A stretch of 64,000 nt of DNA from NCBI RefSeq assembly GCF_017168195.1, contig NZ_JADNYL010000002.1, positions 992,001-1,056,000 on the forward strand, in the 5' to 3' direction. This DNA comes from Thalassotalea sp. G2M2-11 (GTDB lineage: Bacteria; Pseudomonadota; Gammaproteobacteria; Enterobacterales; Alteromonadaceae). This document shows, one piece after another, positions 46,040-54,066 of this stretch. The notes under the pieces are model-generated. The model was not told where the DNA came from. It did no database searches and saw nothing but the letters and a program-made list of their open reading frames with translations. A program made the translations under genes and the position numbers. Numbering within the stretch: the stretch's first letter is position 1; each line of letters starts with the position of its first letter.

Positions 46040-46783
46040 TAGCGAGCTAGTTTGTGGATAAACTTCCATAACATTTTGCCATAAGTAAGTTTTATCAATA
46101 CGAAAATACTTTTGATTACGGCGTTTGGGCAAAGTGGCTGCAATGTTAAATTGTTCAGGTTTAAATTGTTCAGGTAACGTAAACTCACCTTCAAACACCT
46201 GAAAATATTGAAAATTAAACGTTAAATCCTTTTTGGTCAGCGACGATATTGTTGTCATTGCTAACTTATGAGGCTTCTCATTCAGACTACCATTTAGCGT
46301 CAGTTCAACATAGCCTTTAGCGTATCGTCTCCTGACTTTTTGCTGTACTAAGGTCAGTTCAAAACGGTAATGATTTGGGCTTGCTGTCGGAAAGACTGAA
46401 AGTTTATCTATCACTAAGCCATCAGCTTGTTTTTCTGGTGCCATCACTTTTTCATAAAACGCGAGCTCTTTTTTTACTTGAAAGTGCTGCTGTTCCATTT
46501 CTTTTAATAGCTTTTGAGAACGCTGATTCGCTAAACGCTCAACTTCTAATTCAACCTCAAGCGTATTAATGCGGCGCTGTTGTTGTTCTTGTTGCGCATA
46601 AAGTTTATCAAGTCGTTGCTGTTGCTCAAGCATAGTCTGCTTTTGATAGCCATGGAAAAAATTTCCAATACGATAACCACAAAACAAACAAGTGATGATC
46701 AACAGCAGCAATAACACTGCAGACTTGAAAGTTCCAAGGCGCGTAACAACCGTATTTAAATTTATTTTTGCTAACCAACTCAT
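46028..46783 (-). CDS. DUF6776-like membrane coiled-coil protein
   Basis: A 251-residue bitopic protein with a membrane helix at about 20-38 (FKSAVLLLLLIITCLFCGYRI), a periplasmic coiled coil at about 50-115 rich in Gln/Glu/Leu, and a C-terminal beta domain (about 120-245). No enzyme motif is visible. The layout matches the DUF6776 family of gammaproteobacteria, with no assigned function. It lies upstream of erpA on the same strand, and the erpA control site overlaps its stop codon. Confidence 0.75.
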   Translation of the reverse strand: MSWLAKINLNTVVTRLGTFKSAVLLLLLIITCLFCGYRIGNFFHGYQKQTMLEQQQRLDKLYAQQEQQQRRINTLEVELEVERLANQRSQKLLKEMEQQHFQVKKELAFYEKVMAPEKQADGLVIDKLSVFPTASPNHYRFELTLVQQKVRRRYAKGYVELTLNGSLNEKPHKLAMTTISSLTKKDLTFNFQYFQVFEGEFTLPEQFKPEQFNIAATLPKRRNQKYFRIDKTYLWQNVMEVYPQTSSLILD

Positions 46784-46849
46784 ATTAAAAGTATTATGAT
46801 ATCCAATAACTCATGTTCTATTTGACTCTAGCCAAAAGTATTTCTGTAT

Positions 46850-48529
46850 ATGATGTCGTTAATCTCACTAAAAAAACGATTAGCATTACCAAGAACGTCA
46901 TGGCAGCTTTGCCTACTTGCCGCTATTGGCGGTGCATTCTCTGCATTACTAATAATTCTATTTACTTTAAGTATCAAGTGGTTACAACAAATTTACACTG
47001 ACCAAATCGGAGATTATAGCACTTTAGATATGGTAAGTCGTTTTCATTTACCAATTATTGGCGCATTATTAATTTTAATCTTTGCTCGCTTAACCGGTTA
47101 CCAGTATTTACGCACCGGTATTCCGTTTGTACTTCACCGTTTAAGGGTCGCTCATGGCATCATGCCATTGAGAAACACTTTAAATCAGTTTGTCGGAACA
47201 GTGATTGCGTTAGCATCTGGTTTCTCGGTAGGTCGAGAAGGCCCAGCAGTGCATTTAGGGGCGGCATGTAGCAGTTATTTAGGTAGCTGGCTAAGACTAC
47301 CATTTAATACCATACGTACTTTATGTGCTTGTGGTATCGCTGCCGGTATTTCTGCTAGCTTTAATACCCCACTCGCAGCAGTTATTTTTGTTATGGAAGT
47401 AATTCTTCGCGAATATAAAATCCATATTTTCATTCCGGTAATGATTGCTGCTATCGTCGGGTCAATGATCACCCAAAAAGTATTTGGCCCCGCCCATGCC
47501 TTAGAGTATTTTGATAAGATCCAATTAACCGTCAGCCATTACCCTGCTATCATCATTTTGGGTATTATTCTGGGTGTCTTAGCTTTTGCTTTCAACCGCT
47601 ATCTCACCTTACTGATTAAACACTCGAGTACCATTCATATTGTGCCACGTATGCTACTCGCCGCTTTTATTACTGGTGCATTAGGTTTTACTATTCCTTA
47701 CGCAATGGGTACCGATGTTAGTGCCGTTAACTTTTCCATTGCTAACGAGCAAAGCTTTCAATTACTACTTGGTTTACTTATCGCTAAAATGCTGATGACC
47801 ATATCCGCATTAGGCCTTGGTATACCTGGTGGAATTATTGGCCCAATCTTGGGCATAGGCGCCATTGCCGGCACTTGTGCCTCAACCATTGTCATGCATT
47901 ATCTTCCTAGTGAGCACTTGCATACTGATTTCGCTCTAATGGGCATGGCAGGTTTTTTAGCCGCCACCTTAAATGCTCCTCTTGCCGCGCTACTTACGGT
48001 AGTCGAACTATCGCATCAAATCGAAATTATCATCCCCGCACTGATCGTGATCACCTCTTCTTGTTTGACCTCTGGACAATTTTTCGGTAACCGTTCCGTG
48101 GTTATCATGCAATTAGAAATACAAAACTTGCTTTACCGCGAGCCCCCTATTGAAAAATCATTACAACGCATTGGGGTCATCGGAGCAATGCAGGAGAATT
48201 TCATCATTTATGATGAGCTTACGCCAGAACAATTATTAATGGATGAAGAGTTATTACAAAGCCGTGATTTTATCCTCACCAAACACTCCTCATCAGGAGA
48301 AAACCTCAGTTGGCTCGAAATCAATACCTTAGGCGAGCAACGTAATATCATCGAGCATGAATTACAGCCGTTATCATCTCAAGCTACCTTAGCACAAGCA
48401 TACCTCTCGCTAGTTAACCGACGACAAGGGGCTGTTGCTATTTATGATAAGCATCAAGATGATATTCTTGGTTTGGTAACATTTGAACAAATACGACAAT
48501 ATTTATTGGAAGGAAAAATTGACTCATGA
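46850..48529 (+). CDS. CLC family chloride transporter with CBS domains
   Basis: A 559-residue integral membrane protein of the CLC superfamily followed by a C-terminal CBS-like region (about 435-555). The gating glutamate is present (E130 in GREGPAVHLG), as is the anion-site segment GIPGGIIGPIL. However, the internal proton glutamate of ClC-ec1 (E203) aligns with Val184 in FVMEVILREY, and GSGIP is LRTGIP, so the protein may conduct Cl- without tight H+ coupling. It overlaps hemJ by four bases (ATGA). Confidence 0.88.
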   Translation: MMSLISLKKRLALPRTSWQLCLLAAIGGAFSALLIILFTLSIKWLQQIYTDQIGDYSTLDMVSRFHLPIIGALLILIFARLTGYQYLRTGIPFVLHRLRVAHGIMPLRNTLNQFVGTVIALASGFSVGREGPAVHLGAACSSYLGSWLRLPFNTIRTLCACGIAAGISASFNTPLAAVIFVMEVILREYKIHIFIPVMIAAIVGSMITQKVFGPAHALEYFDKIQLTVSHYPAIIILGIILGVLAFAFNRYLTLLIKHSSTIHIVPRMLLAAFITGALGFTIPYAMGTDVSAVNFSIANEQSFQLLLGLLIAKMLMTISALGLGIPGGIIGPILGIGAIAGTCASTIVMHYLPSEHLHTDFALMGMAGFLAATLNAPLAALLTVVELSHQIEIIIPALIVITSSCLTSGQFFGNRSVVIMQLEIQNLLYREPPIEKSLQRIGVIGAMQENFIIYDELTPEQLLMDEELLQSRDFILTKHSSSGENLSWLEINTLGEQRNIIEHELQPLSSQATLAQAYLSLVNRRQGAVAIYDKHQDDILGLVTFEQIRQYLLEGKIDS

Positions 48530-48954
48530 CAATTCTTTGGCTCAAAGCATTACACGTAAGTTTCATGGTTGCTTGGTTTGCGGGCATATTCTATTTACCT
48601 CGCCTATTTGTTAATCATGCAGAAAGTGATGAACCTAAGGTGATCGACCAATTAAAAGGCATGGAAAAACGCCTACTATACTTTGTTACCCCTTTTGCAT
48701 TTTTAACCGTAGGTTTTGGTATTGCCATTATCTATCAATATGGTTATCAATGGTTTGCCAATGCGGTTTGGTTGCATATCAAAGTTACCTTAGTACTTAT
48801 ATTAATTATTTATCATGGCTATTGCTTTAAACTCGTTAAAATGTTTCAGCAAGACAAAAATCAGCGCTCTGGCAAGTTTTATCGTATATTCAATGAGGTA
48901 CCAGTATTAATACTATTTGCAGTAATCATTCTCGCTTACCTCAAGCCGTTTTAG
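48526..48954 (+). CDS. hemJ: Protoporphyrinogen oxidase HemJ
   Basis: A 142-residue four-helix membrane protein (helices near 5-25, 50-70, 82-100 and 122-140) of the HemJ family, which oxidises protoporphyrinogen IX late in haem synthesis. The starting WLKALHVSFMVAWFAGIFYLPRLFV, with its conserved His10, and the NAVWLHIKVTLVLIL segment are diagnostic. It overlaps the CLC gene. hemL lies further downstream on the same strand, separated by pyrB. Confidence 0.9.
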   Translation: MTILWLKALHVSFMVAWFAGIFYLPRLFVNHAESDEPKVIDQLKGMEKRLLYFVTPFAFLTVGFGIAIIYQYGYQWFANAVWLHIKVTLVLILIIYHGYCFKLVKMFQQDKNQRSGKFYRIFNEVPVLILFAVIILAYLKPF

Positions 48955-49180
48955 CGATTTGGGTTATCAACTTATGCTCAACACAATGACAATCTAGGTT
49001 AGCTGACCTAAATCAACAAGCAATGAATAAAAGGTGGCAATTGTTCAGTTAAAATTCTCAATTGCTATAAGTTATGCTATATTTCAGCCGCAAAATCGGA
49101 GCGAAAGACTGCCCCTGTTGTCAGTGTTAAAGCATATTCCGACATATTTCTATGACCTTACAAACATTAGGTAAAACAAT

Positions 49181-50209
49181 ATGATGATCTTTGAAGGCGA
49201 TCACATTCTCTCCGTTTCACAGTTTGATCGTGATGCCATTGGTAAAATACTAACTGTCTCAGCCCAAATGACTCCTTATGCCATGCGTCAAAAGCGTTGT
49301 CATGTGCTTGAAGGTGCGATTTTAAACAACTTATTTTTTGAGCCGAGTACCCGTACCCGAGTTAGTTTTGGTTCGGCATTTAACTTATTGGGCGGCTTTG
49401 TCCGTGAAACCGTTGGTCAAGAAAACTCGTCACTAGCAAAAGGTGAATCATTATTTGATACTGCTCGTGTTATCAGTGGCTATTCTGATGTTATTGCAAT
49501 GCGTCACCCACAAATGCATTCAGTAAGTGAGTTTGCTAAAGGCAGTACCGTGCCGGTGATCAATGGTGGTGACGGTGCCAATGAGCACCCAACACAAGCA
49601 TTACTTGATCTTTTTACCATACAATCAGAAATGAAGCCGCATGGTAAAACACTTGATGGCATTCACATCACCTTAATGGGTGATCTGAAACATGGTAGAA
49701 CAGTGCATTCACTATCGAAGCTATTAAGTCTATATAACGATGTGCACATCACAATGATCGCGCCAAAGGCCTTGCAAATGCCGGATGATGTCCTATCGGT
49801 ACTCGATAATGCAGGCCACAAGATCACCTTAACCGATACCGTTGAAGGTAACTTAGCTTGTGATGTCATCTACCAAACACGCATTCAACAAGAAAGGTTT
49901 GCCAGCCCAGATGAAGCAGAGCTGTACCGCGGACACTTCAGTTTAAATAAAGAGGTTTATCAACAATATTGCCAAAAACATACCGTCATTATGCACCCAT
50001 TGCCTCGCGATTCACGTCCCGAAGCCAATGAATTAGATAATGATTTAAATGATTTTGAAAACCTCGCCATTTTCCGACAAGCACAAAATGGTGTACTGGT
50101 GCGTATGGCTTTATTCGCGTTAACCTTAGGTGTTGAAAATAAGCTTAACCAATATGAAAAACCTGTCACTTGGCATTCTCAAAAAAGCCCTTTGGCTACC
50201 AATTACTAA
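49181..50209 (+). CDS. pyrB: Aspartate carbamoyltransferase PyrB
   Basis: A 342-residue catalytic chain of the second pyrimidine step. The carbamoyl-phosphate loop FEPSTRTRVSFGSAF, the HPTQALLDLF segment, MGDLKHGRTVHSL and MHPLPRDSRPE are all intact. No pyrI regulatory gene follows; instead hemL starts 25 bases later. The 226-base leader contains no convincing attenuator that I can fold. ATG at 49184 is an equal start candidate. Confidence 0.95.
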   Translation: MMIFEGDHILSVSQFDRDAIGKILTVSAQMTPYAMRQKRCHVLEGAILNNLFFEPSTRTRVSFGSAFNLLGGFVRETVGQENSSLAKGESLFDTARVISGYSDVIAMRHPQMHSVSEFAKGSTVPVINGGDGANEHPTQALLDLFTIQSEMKPHGKTLDGIHITLMGDLKHGRTVHSLSKLLSLYNDVHITMIAPKALQMPDDVLSVLDNAGHKITLTDTVEGNLACDVIYQTRIQQERFASPDEAELYRGHFSLNKEVYQQYCQKHTVIMHPLPRDSRPEANELDNDLNDFENLAIFRQAQNGVLVRMALFALTLGVENKLNQYEKPVTWHSQKSPLATNY

Positions 50210-50233
50210 CAGCATTAACTACAAGGCAAGATA

Positions 50234-51514
50234 ATGGATAAATCGCAACAATTATTCGATCACGCACAAGCAATTATTCCTGGTGGAGTTAATTCTCCTG
50301 TTCGTGCTTTTAACGGCGTCGGTGGCACACCATGTTTCATCAAACGAGCGCAAGGCGCCTACATCTTTGATGCCAACGATAAATCATATATTGATTATGT
50401 TGGTTCATGGGGACCAATGATCTTAGGACATAACCACCCAAAAATTCTCGAAGCAGTAATGGAAACCGCTAAGAATGGTTTAAGTTTTGGTGCACCCACT
50501 GAACTTGAAATTACCATGGCTGAGAAGGTGCGAGAACTTGTGCCTTCAATGGAAAAATTGCGTATGGTCAGTTCGGGCACAGAAGCGACCATGAGTGCCA
50601 TTAGACTTGCTCGTGGTTATACGGGGCGAGATAAGATCTTAAAGTTTGAAGGTTGTTATCATGGTCATGCCGATTCACTATTAGTCAAAGCAGGCTCAGG
50701 CGCATTAACCATGGGTGTACCAAATTCACCTGGCATCCCTGATGACTTTGCTAAGCACACACTCACAGTTACTTATAATGATATTGAGCAAGTCAAACAA
50801 GTATTTGCTGAAATCGGTGATCAGATTGCCTGTATTATTGTTGAGCCTGTTGCTGGTAACATGAATTGTATCCCGCCGGTAGAAGGCTTTCTTGAAGGCT
50901 TACGAGAGGTGTGCGATCAATACAAATCGGTACTGATTTTTGATGAGGTCATGACCGGATTTCGTGTCGCATTAGGTGGCGCTCAAGCGCATTATCAAAT
51001 AAAACCTGACTTAACAACACTCGGTAAAGTTATTGGTGGTGGTATGCCAGTGGGTGCCTTCGGTGGTAAAGCAGAAATCATGGATTACATCGCGCCCGTT
51101 GGCCCTGTATATCAAGCAGGTACTCTATCGGGTAACCCAATTGCGATGGCAGCAGGTTTAGCTTCTTTAAATGAATTAAGCCAAGGTGACAAACATAAAG
51201 CACTGGCACAAACCACAGAAAAACTGGCGATGGGTTTTAAAGCGGCAGCTGATAGAAATGGGGTACCATTAGCCATTAACTATGTTGGCGCAATGTTTGG
51301 CTTTTTCTTTACTGAAGAAGAGCAAGTAACCAGCTTCACTCAAGCAACCGCTTGCGATGGGGAAAAATTTAAACGCTTTTTCCATATGATGTTAGATGAG
51401 GGTGTTTATTTAGCGCCATCTGCTTTTGAAGCAAGCTTCTTATCCACGGCACATACTGAAGAAGATATCGAAAAAACCCTCGCGGCAGCCGACCGTTGTT
51501 TTGCGAAGTTATAA
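50234..51514 (+). CDS. hemL: Glutamate-1-semialdehyde 2,1-aminomutase HemL
   Basis: A 426-residue class III PLP aminotransferase that converts GSA to 5-aminolevulinate, the first committed tetrapyrrole precursor. Visible features: [11 protein letters not shown], the [12 protein letters not shown] segment, the [19 protein letters not shown]-binding stretch and the PLP lysine in [16 protein letters not shown]. It is full length. It lies 25 bases downstream of pyrB, so transcription may be shared. Confidence 0.97.
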   Translation: MDKSQQLFDHAQAIIPGGVNSPVRAFNGVGGTPCFIKRAQGAYIFDANDKSYIDYVGSWGPMILGHNHPKILEAVMETAKNGLSFGAPTELEITMAEKVRELVPSMEKLRMVSSGTEATMSAIRLARGYTGRDKILKFEGCYHGHADSLLVKAGSGALTMGVPNSPGIPDDFAKHTLTVTYNDIEQVKQVFAEIGDQIACIIVEPVAGNMNCIPPVEGFLEGLREVCDQYKSVLIFDEVMTGFRVALGGAQAHYQIKPDLTTLGKVIGGGMPVGAFGGKAEIMDYIAPVGPVYQAGTLSGNPIAMAAGLASLNELSQGDKHKALAQTTEKLAMGFKAAADRNGVPLAINYVGAMFGFFFTEEEQVTSFTQATACDGEKFKRFFHMMLDEGVYLAPSAFEASFLSTAHTEEDIEKTLAAADRCFAKL

Positions 51515-51527
51515 ACAGTGACCATAT

Positions 51528-51554
51528 AGTCGCACCTTAACAATAGGTGCGACT
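51528..51554. terminator. Hairpin between convergent hemL and the small unknown gene
   Basis: A perfect ten-base stem AGTCGCACCT/AGGTGCGACT with a seven-base loop lies between the two stops. There is no strong T-run on either side, so it may act as a weak bidirectional terminator or 3' stabiliser. Confidence 0.55.
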
Positions 51555-51556
51555 GA

Positions 51557-51952
51557 CTAATCTACCTGCTGAGCTATTAGCTGCTGTTCAAGCCATTGGT
51601 ACGCTTGCTGCCAGCCCAATTCTAACCCCGAAAACACACGATAATTCCACCGATCAAAAGCCCGAATTTGCGACAAGTTTTCAATCATCTCTTTGCTGAT
51701 TTCAGAATAATAAACAAAACCAATCGCCTTTAACCGTTCATACGAAGCAACACTCAGTTTTGCTTCGTAACTATAGCTGTAATTATTCACACGGTTAATA
51801 AGCAAGCCAAAATCAGAATCAATGTGTCGATTGATAAAATCATGACCTTCTTCGAGCATCTCCAACGACACTTCAACCCCTTCATCAGCAACCACTTCTA
51901 CAATATTGTCTGACAAAATATTGTAATAAGCAAAACTCAAGCGATGCTTCAT
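51557..51952 (-). CDS. Small STAS/SpoIIAA-like hypothetical protein
   Basis: A 131-residue cytoplasmic protein with no signal or membrane segment. The pattern NIVEVVADEGVEVSLEMLEEGHDFI, then LLINRVNNYSYSYEAKLSVAS, and a C-terminal helix resembles a STAS/SpoIIAA-like (SEC14-related) fold of the type common as single genes in marine bacteria. No conserved phospho-serine can be assigned. Function is unknown. Its own promoter (TTGACA) lies upstream. Confidence 0.6.
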   Translation of the reverse strand: MKHRLSFAYYNILSDNIVEVVADEGVEVSLEMLEEGHDFINRHIDSDFGLLINRVNNYSYSYEAKLSVASYERLKAIGFVYYSEISKEMIENLSQIRAFDRWNYRVFSGLELGWQQAYQWLEQQLIAQQVD

Positions 51953-52036
51953 ATAGCCCCCTATTTAAACTCTCTAAAAAGTGAAAATATTATTATTTTG
52001 TTAAAATCATACGACTTGATTTAACTCTAGTTGAGT

Positions 52037-52066
52037 TTAATAAAAATACAACTGACAACCTGTCAA
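52037..52066 (-). promoter_or_regulatory. Promoter of the small STAS-like gene
   Basis: On the minus strand TTGACA (52061-52066, perfect -35) and TATTAA (52037-52042) lie 18 bases apart, 85 bases before the ATG; a short inverted repeat overlaps the -10. Confidence 0.5.
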
Positions 52067-52216
52067 AACCAATAAATAAAAGGCGTTGAAAGAAGTTTAC
52101 AATAGATAAGTTAATGAAGAATTTAAAGAATTATAAATGTAACACTTTACAAACTTTTTACTTTTATTGGCCTCTCAAGACTCGCGCAATAATAGTAAAA
52201 CGAAAGATAATAGGAT

Positions 52217-52242
52217 AAAAAAAAGCCGACATAATGTCGGCT
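52217..52242 (-). terminator. Terminator of rplM-rpsI
   Basis: AGCCGAC and GTCGGCT arms (52224-52242) pair on the minus strand and are followed by a run of eight T (52217-52224). It is 22 bases after the rpsI stop. Confidence 0.93.
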
Positions 52243-52263
52243 TTTTGCGCAGAAAAATAAAGA

Positions 52264-52656
52264 TTAACGTTTTGAGAATTGTGGACGTTTACGCGCTTTG
52301 TGTAAACCAACTTTCTTACGTTCAACTTTACGTGCATCACGAGTAACAAAACCAGCTTTACGTAGATCACCACGTAATGTTTCGTCGAACTGCATTAACG
52401 CACGAGTAATACCGTGACGAATTGCACCCGCTTGACCAGAGATACCACCACCAACAACAGTGATGTTAAGATCAAACTTTTCTAACATTTCAACTAACTC
52501 TAATGGTTGACGAACAACCATGCGAGCTGTTTCACGACCGAAGTACTCAGAAATGTCACGCTTATTAATTGTAATTGCACCGTTACCAGCTTTCATAAAC
52601 ACACGAGCAGTTGAGCTCTTGCGACGACCAGTACCGTAATATTGATTATCAGCCAT
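52264..52656 (-). CDS. rpsI: 30S ribosomal protein S9
   Basis: A 130-residue protein starting [20 protein letters not shown] and ending with the basic tail RKRPQFSKR that reaches the P-site tRNA. It is full length. It lies three bases downstream of rplM in the usual rplM-rpsI operon. The sspAB genes that often follow it are absent on this side. Confidence 0.98.
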   Translation of the reverse strand: MADNQYYGTGRRKSSTARVFMKAGNGAITINKRDISEYFGRETARMVVRQPLELVEMLEKFDLNITVVGGGISGQAGAIRHGITRALMQFDETLRGDLRKAGFVTRDARKVERKKVGLHKARKRPQFSKR

Positions 52657-52659
52657 TGC

Positions 52660-53088
52660 TTACAGCTCCAAAAGTTGTGGTTGTTGTGCAGCATGCTTGT
52701 GCTCAGCACCAGCATACACTTTAAGCTTACGGTACATTTCACGACCTAAAGGACCTTTAGGTAACATACCTTTAACAGCAAATTCAATCGCACGCTCTGG
52801 TGCTTTATCAATTAACTTTTCAAAGCTAATTTGCTTAAGACCACCAGGGAATTCAGTATGCGAGTAGTAAATTTTACCTTTCGCTTTATTACCAGTTACT
52901 TTTACTTTCTCAGCATTGATAACAACGATGTAATCACCAGTATCACAGTGAGGAGTATATTCTGGCTTATGCTTACCGCGTAAACGGCTTGCAATTTCAG
53001 TAGCGATACGACCAAGAGTTTTATTCTCAGCGTCCACTAAAAACCATTCGCGTTGTACGCTTTCTGGCTTAGCTACAAAAGTTTTCAT
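52660..53088 (-). CDS. rplM: 50S ribosomal protein L13
   Basis: A 142-residue protein with [20 protein letters not shown] at the start, [26 protein letters not shown] and [18 protein letters not shown], all L13 hallmarks. The 5' leader is about 145 bases long, long enough for the autoregulation known for L13, but I could not identify the binding motif. Confidence 0.98.
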   Translation of the reverse strand: MKTFVAKPESVQREWFLVDAENKTLGRIATEIASRLRGKHKPEYTPHCDTGDYIVVINAEKVKVTGNKAKGKIYYSHTEFPGGLKQISFEKLIDKAPERAIEFAVKGMLPKGPLGREMYRKLKVYAGAEHKHAAQQPQLLEL

Positions 53089-53235
53089 TTAAAAAACCCA
53101 ATATTAAAATGTTACTAAAAAACAACCTTTTACTAAGGTTATCAGTTAAAAGACTACGCTATTACCCCTTCGAGTATCGAGCCTTGTGTCTATATCTTGG
53201 GAGATAATAGACATTTGTAACGTCAGGGAGCGCGC

Positions 53236-53264
53236 ATTATACAGAAGAAACCCAAAGAAATCAC
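53236..53264 (-). promoter_or_regulatory. Promoter of rplM-rpsI
   Basis: A perfect TATAAT (53236-53241 on the minus strand) is followed by the GC-rich GCGCGCTCCC discriminator typical of growth-rate-controlled promoters. The -35 (GTGATT, 53259-53264) is weak. Confidence 0.6.
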
Positions 53265-53377
53265 GTATGTTTTTTAATCTTTTTTTAAAATAACAATGAA
53301 GGCCTTTTTGATAGTCTCAAATCGGCAAGGTCTTCACTTAATCTAAGGTAATTTCAACCACAGAGACAACATCAACG

Positions 53378-54043
53378 CTAGCCACATTTAGAATCGCCGC
53401 AATTTAAACAGGTGGCGCAACCATCGAGTAACACCACGGATTTTTGATGGCATTTTGCACACTTACTTGCCGTTGCCGGAAAGGCGTTTTGCTCACTTTG
53501 TTGTTCTGCCATCGCTGCTTGCTTTTTTTGTTGAATATAAGCTTGCTGATGCGCGTCAATTTCGCTGCTCGGTAGCATATCTAAGGTTTTGAGGTGCGTT
53601 TCGATAGTATGACCAATATCAGCCACCACGGAAGGCATAAAAATACCTGTTCCCCGTTGATAGTAACCCCCTTTTGGATCAAATACTGCTTTTAATTCCT
53701 CGACTAAAAAGGTGCAATCCCCTCCCTTGCGAAATACCGCTGAGATCACGCGCGTCAAAGCGACTACCCAAGAATAAAATTCCATGTTCTTTGAATTGAC
53801 AAAAATTTCAAACGGACGACGAATTTCCTGTTCTGTGTCTTGATTAAGCAAAATATCATTGATAGTGATATACAAGGCGTGATCAGAAATTGGTGGTTTG
53901 ATCTTATAGGTTGAGCCAATTAACATTTCAGGCCGTTGAATGTTTTCATTTAAATTGGTGGTTGGCGCATTCGCCGCTTCGGTTTCTTCTGCTTCGGCGC
54001 TTTTCACTTTAACCGCCGTGATTGTTTGATTAATTTCTCTCAT
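53378..54043 (-). CDS. nrdJb: NrdJb-like C-terminal subunit of class II ribonucleotide reductase
   Basis: A 221-residue protein carrying the TSCPD-type domain (about 80-155, GGDCTFLVEEL...FDPKGGYY) and a Cys-rich end (CAKCHQK, CATCLNCGDSKCG) with the C-terminal redox cysteine pair that re-reduces the active site. Such a separate NrdJb follows NrdJa in Pseudomonas. It starts 23 bases after nrdJ and shares its promoter. The acidic N-terminal 45 residues are low in complexity. Confidence 0.85.
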   Translation of the reverse strand: MREINQTITAVKVKSAEAEETEAANAPTTNLNENIQRPEMLIGSTYKIKPPISDHALYITINDILLNQDTEQEIRRPFEIFVNSKNMEFYSWVVALTRVISAVFRKGGDCTFLVEELKAVFDPKGGYYQRGTGIFMPSVVADIGHTIETHLKTLDMLPSSEIDAHQQAYIQQKKQAAMAEQQSEQNAFPATASKCAKCHQKSVVLLDGCATCLNCGDSKCG

Positions 54044-54066
54044 TTTTTTGTCCTCTAGCTCTAAGA

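Larger units (their letters stand above)
51953..52263. other. AT-rich gene-free region between the small gene and rpsI
   Basis: This 311-base gap holds the promoter of the 131-residue gene, an imperfect inverted repeat AACTC/GAGTT (around 52023-52037) and the rpsI terminator. I see no coding frame of note and no repeat. Confidence 0.6.

Noticed and set aside
46813-47001. Short frame overlapping the start of the CLC gene
   Set aside because: It ends inside the CLC coding region and has no family features.
48955-49180. pyrB attenuator with leader peptide
   Set aside because: I could not find a leader open frame ending in a U-rich hairpin; TAGGT/ACCTA is a short palindrome only.
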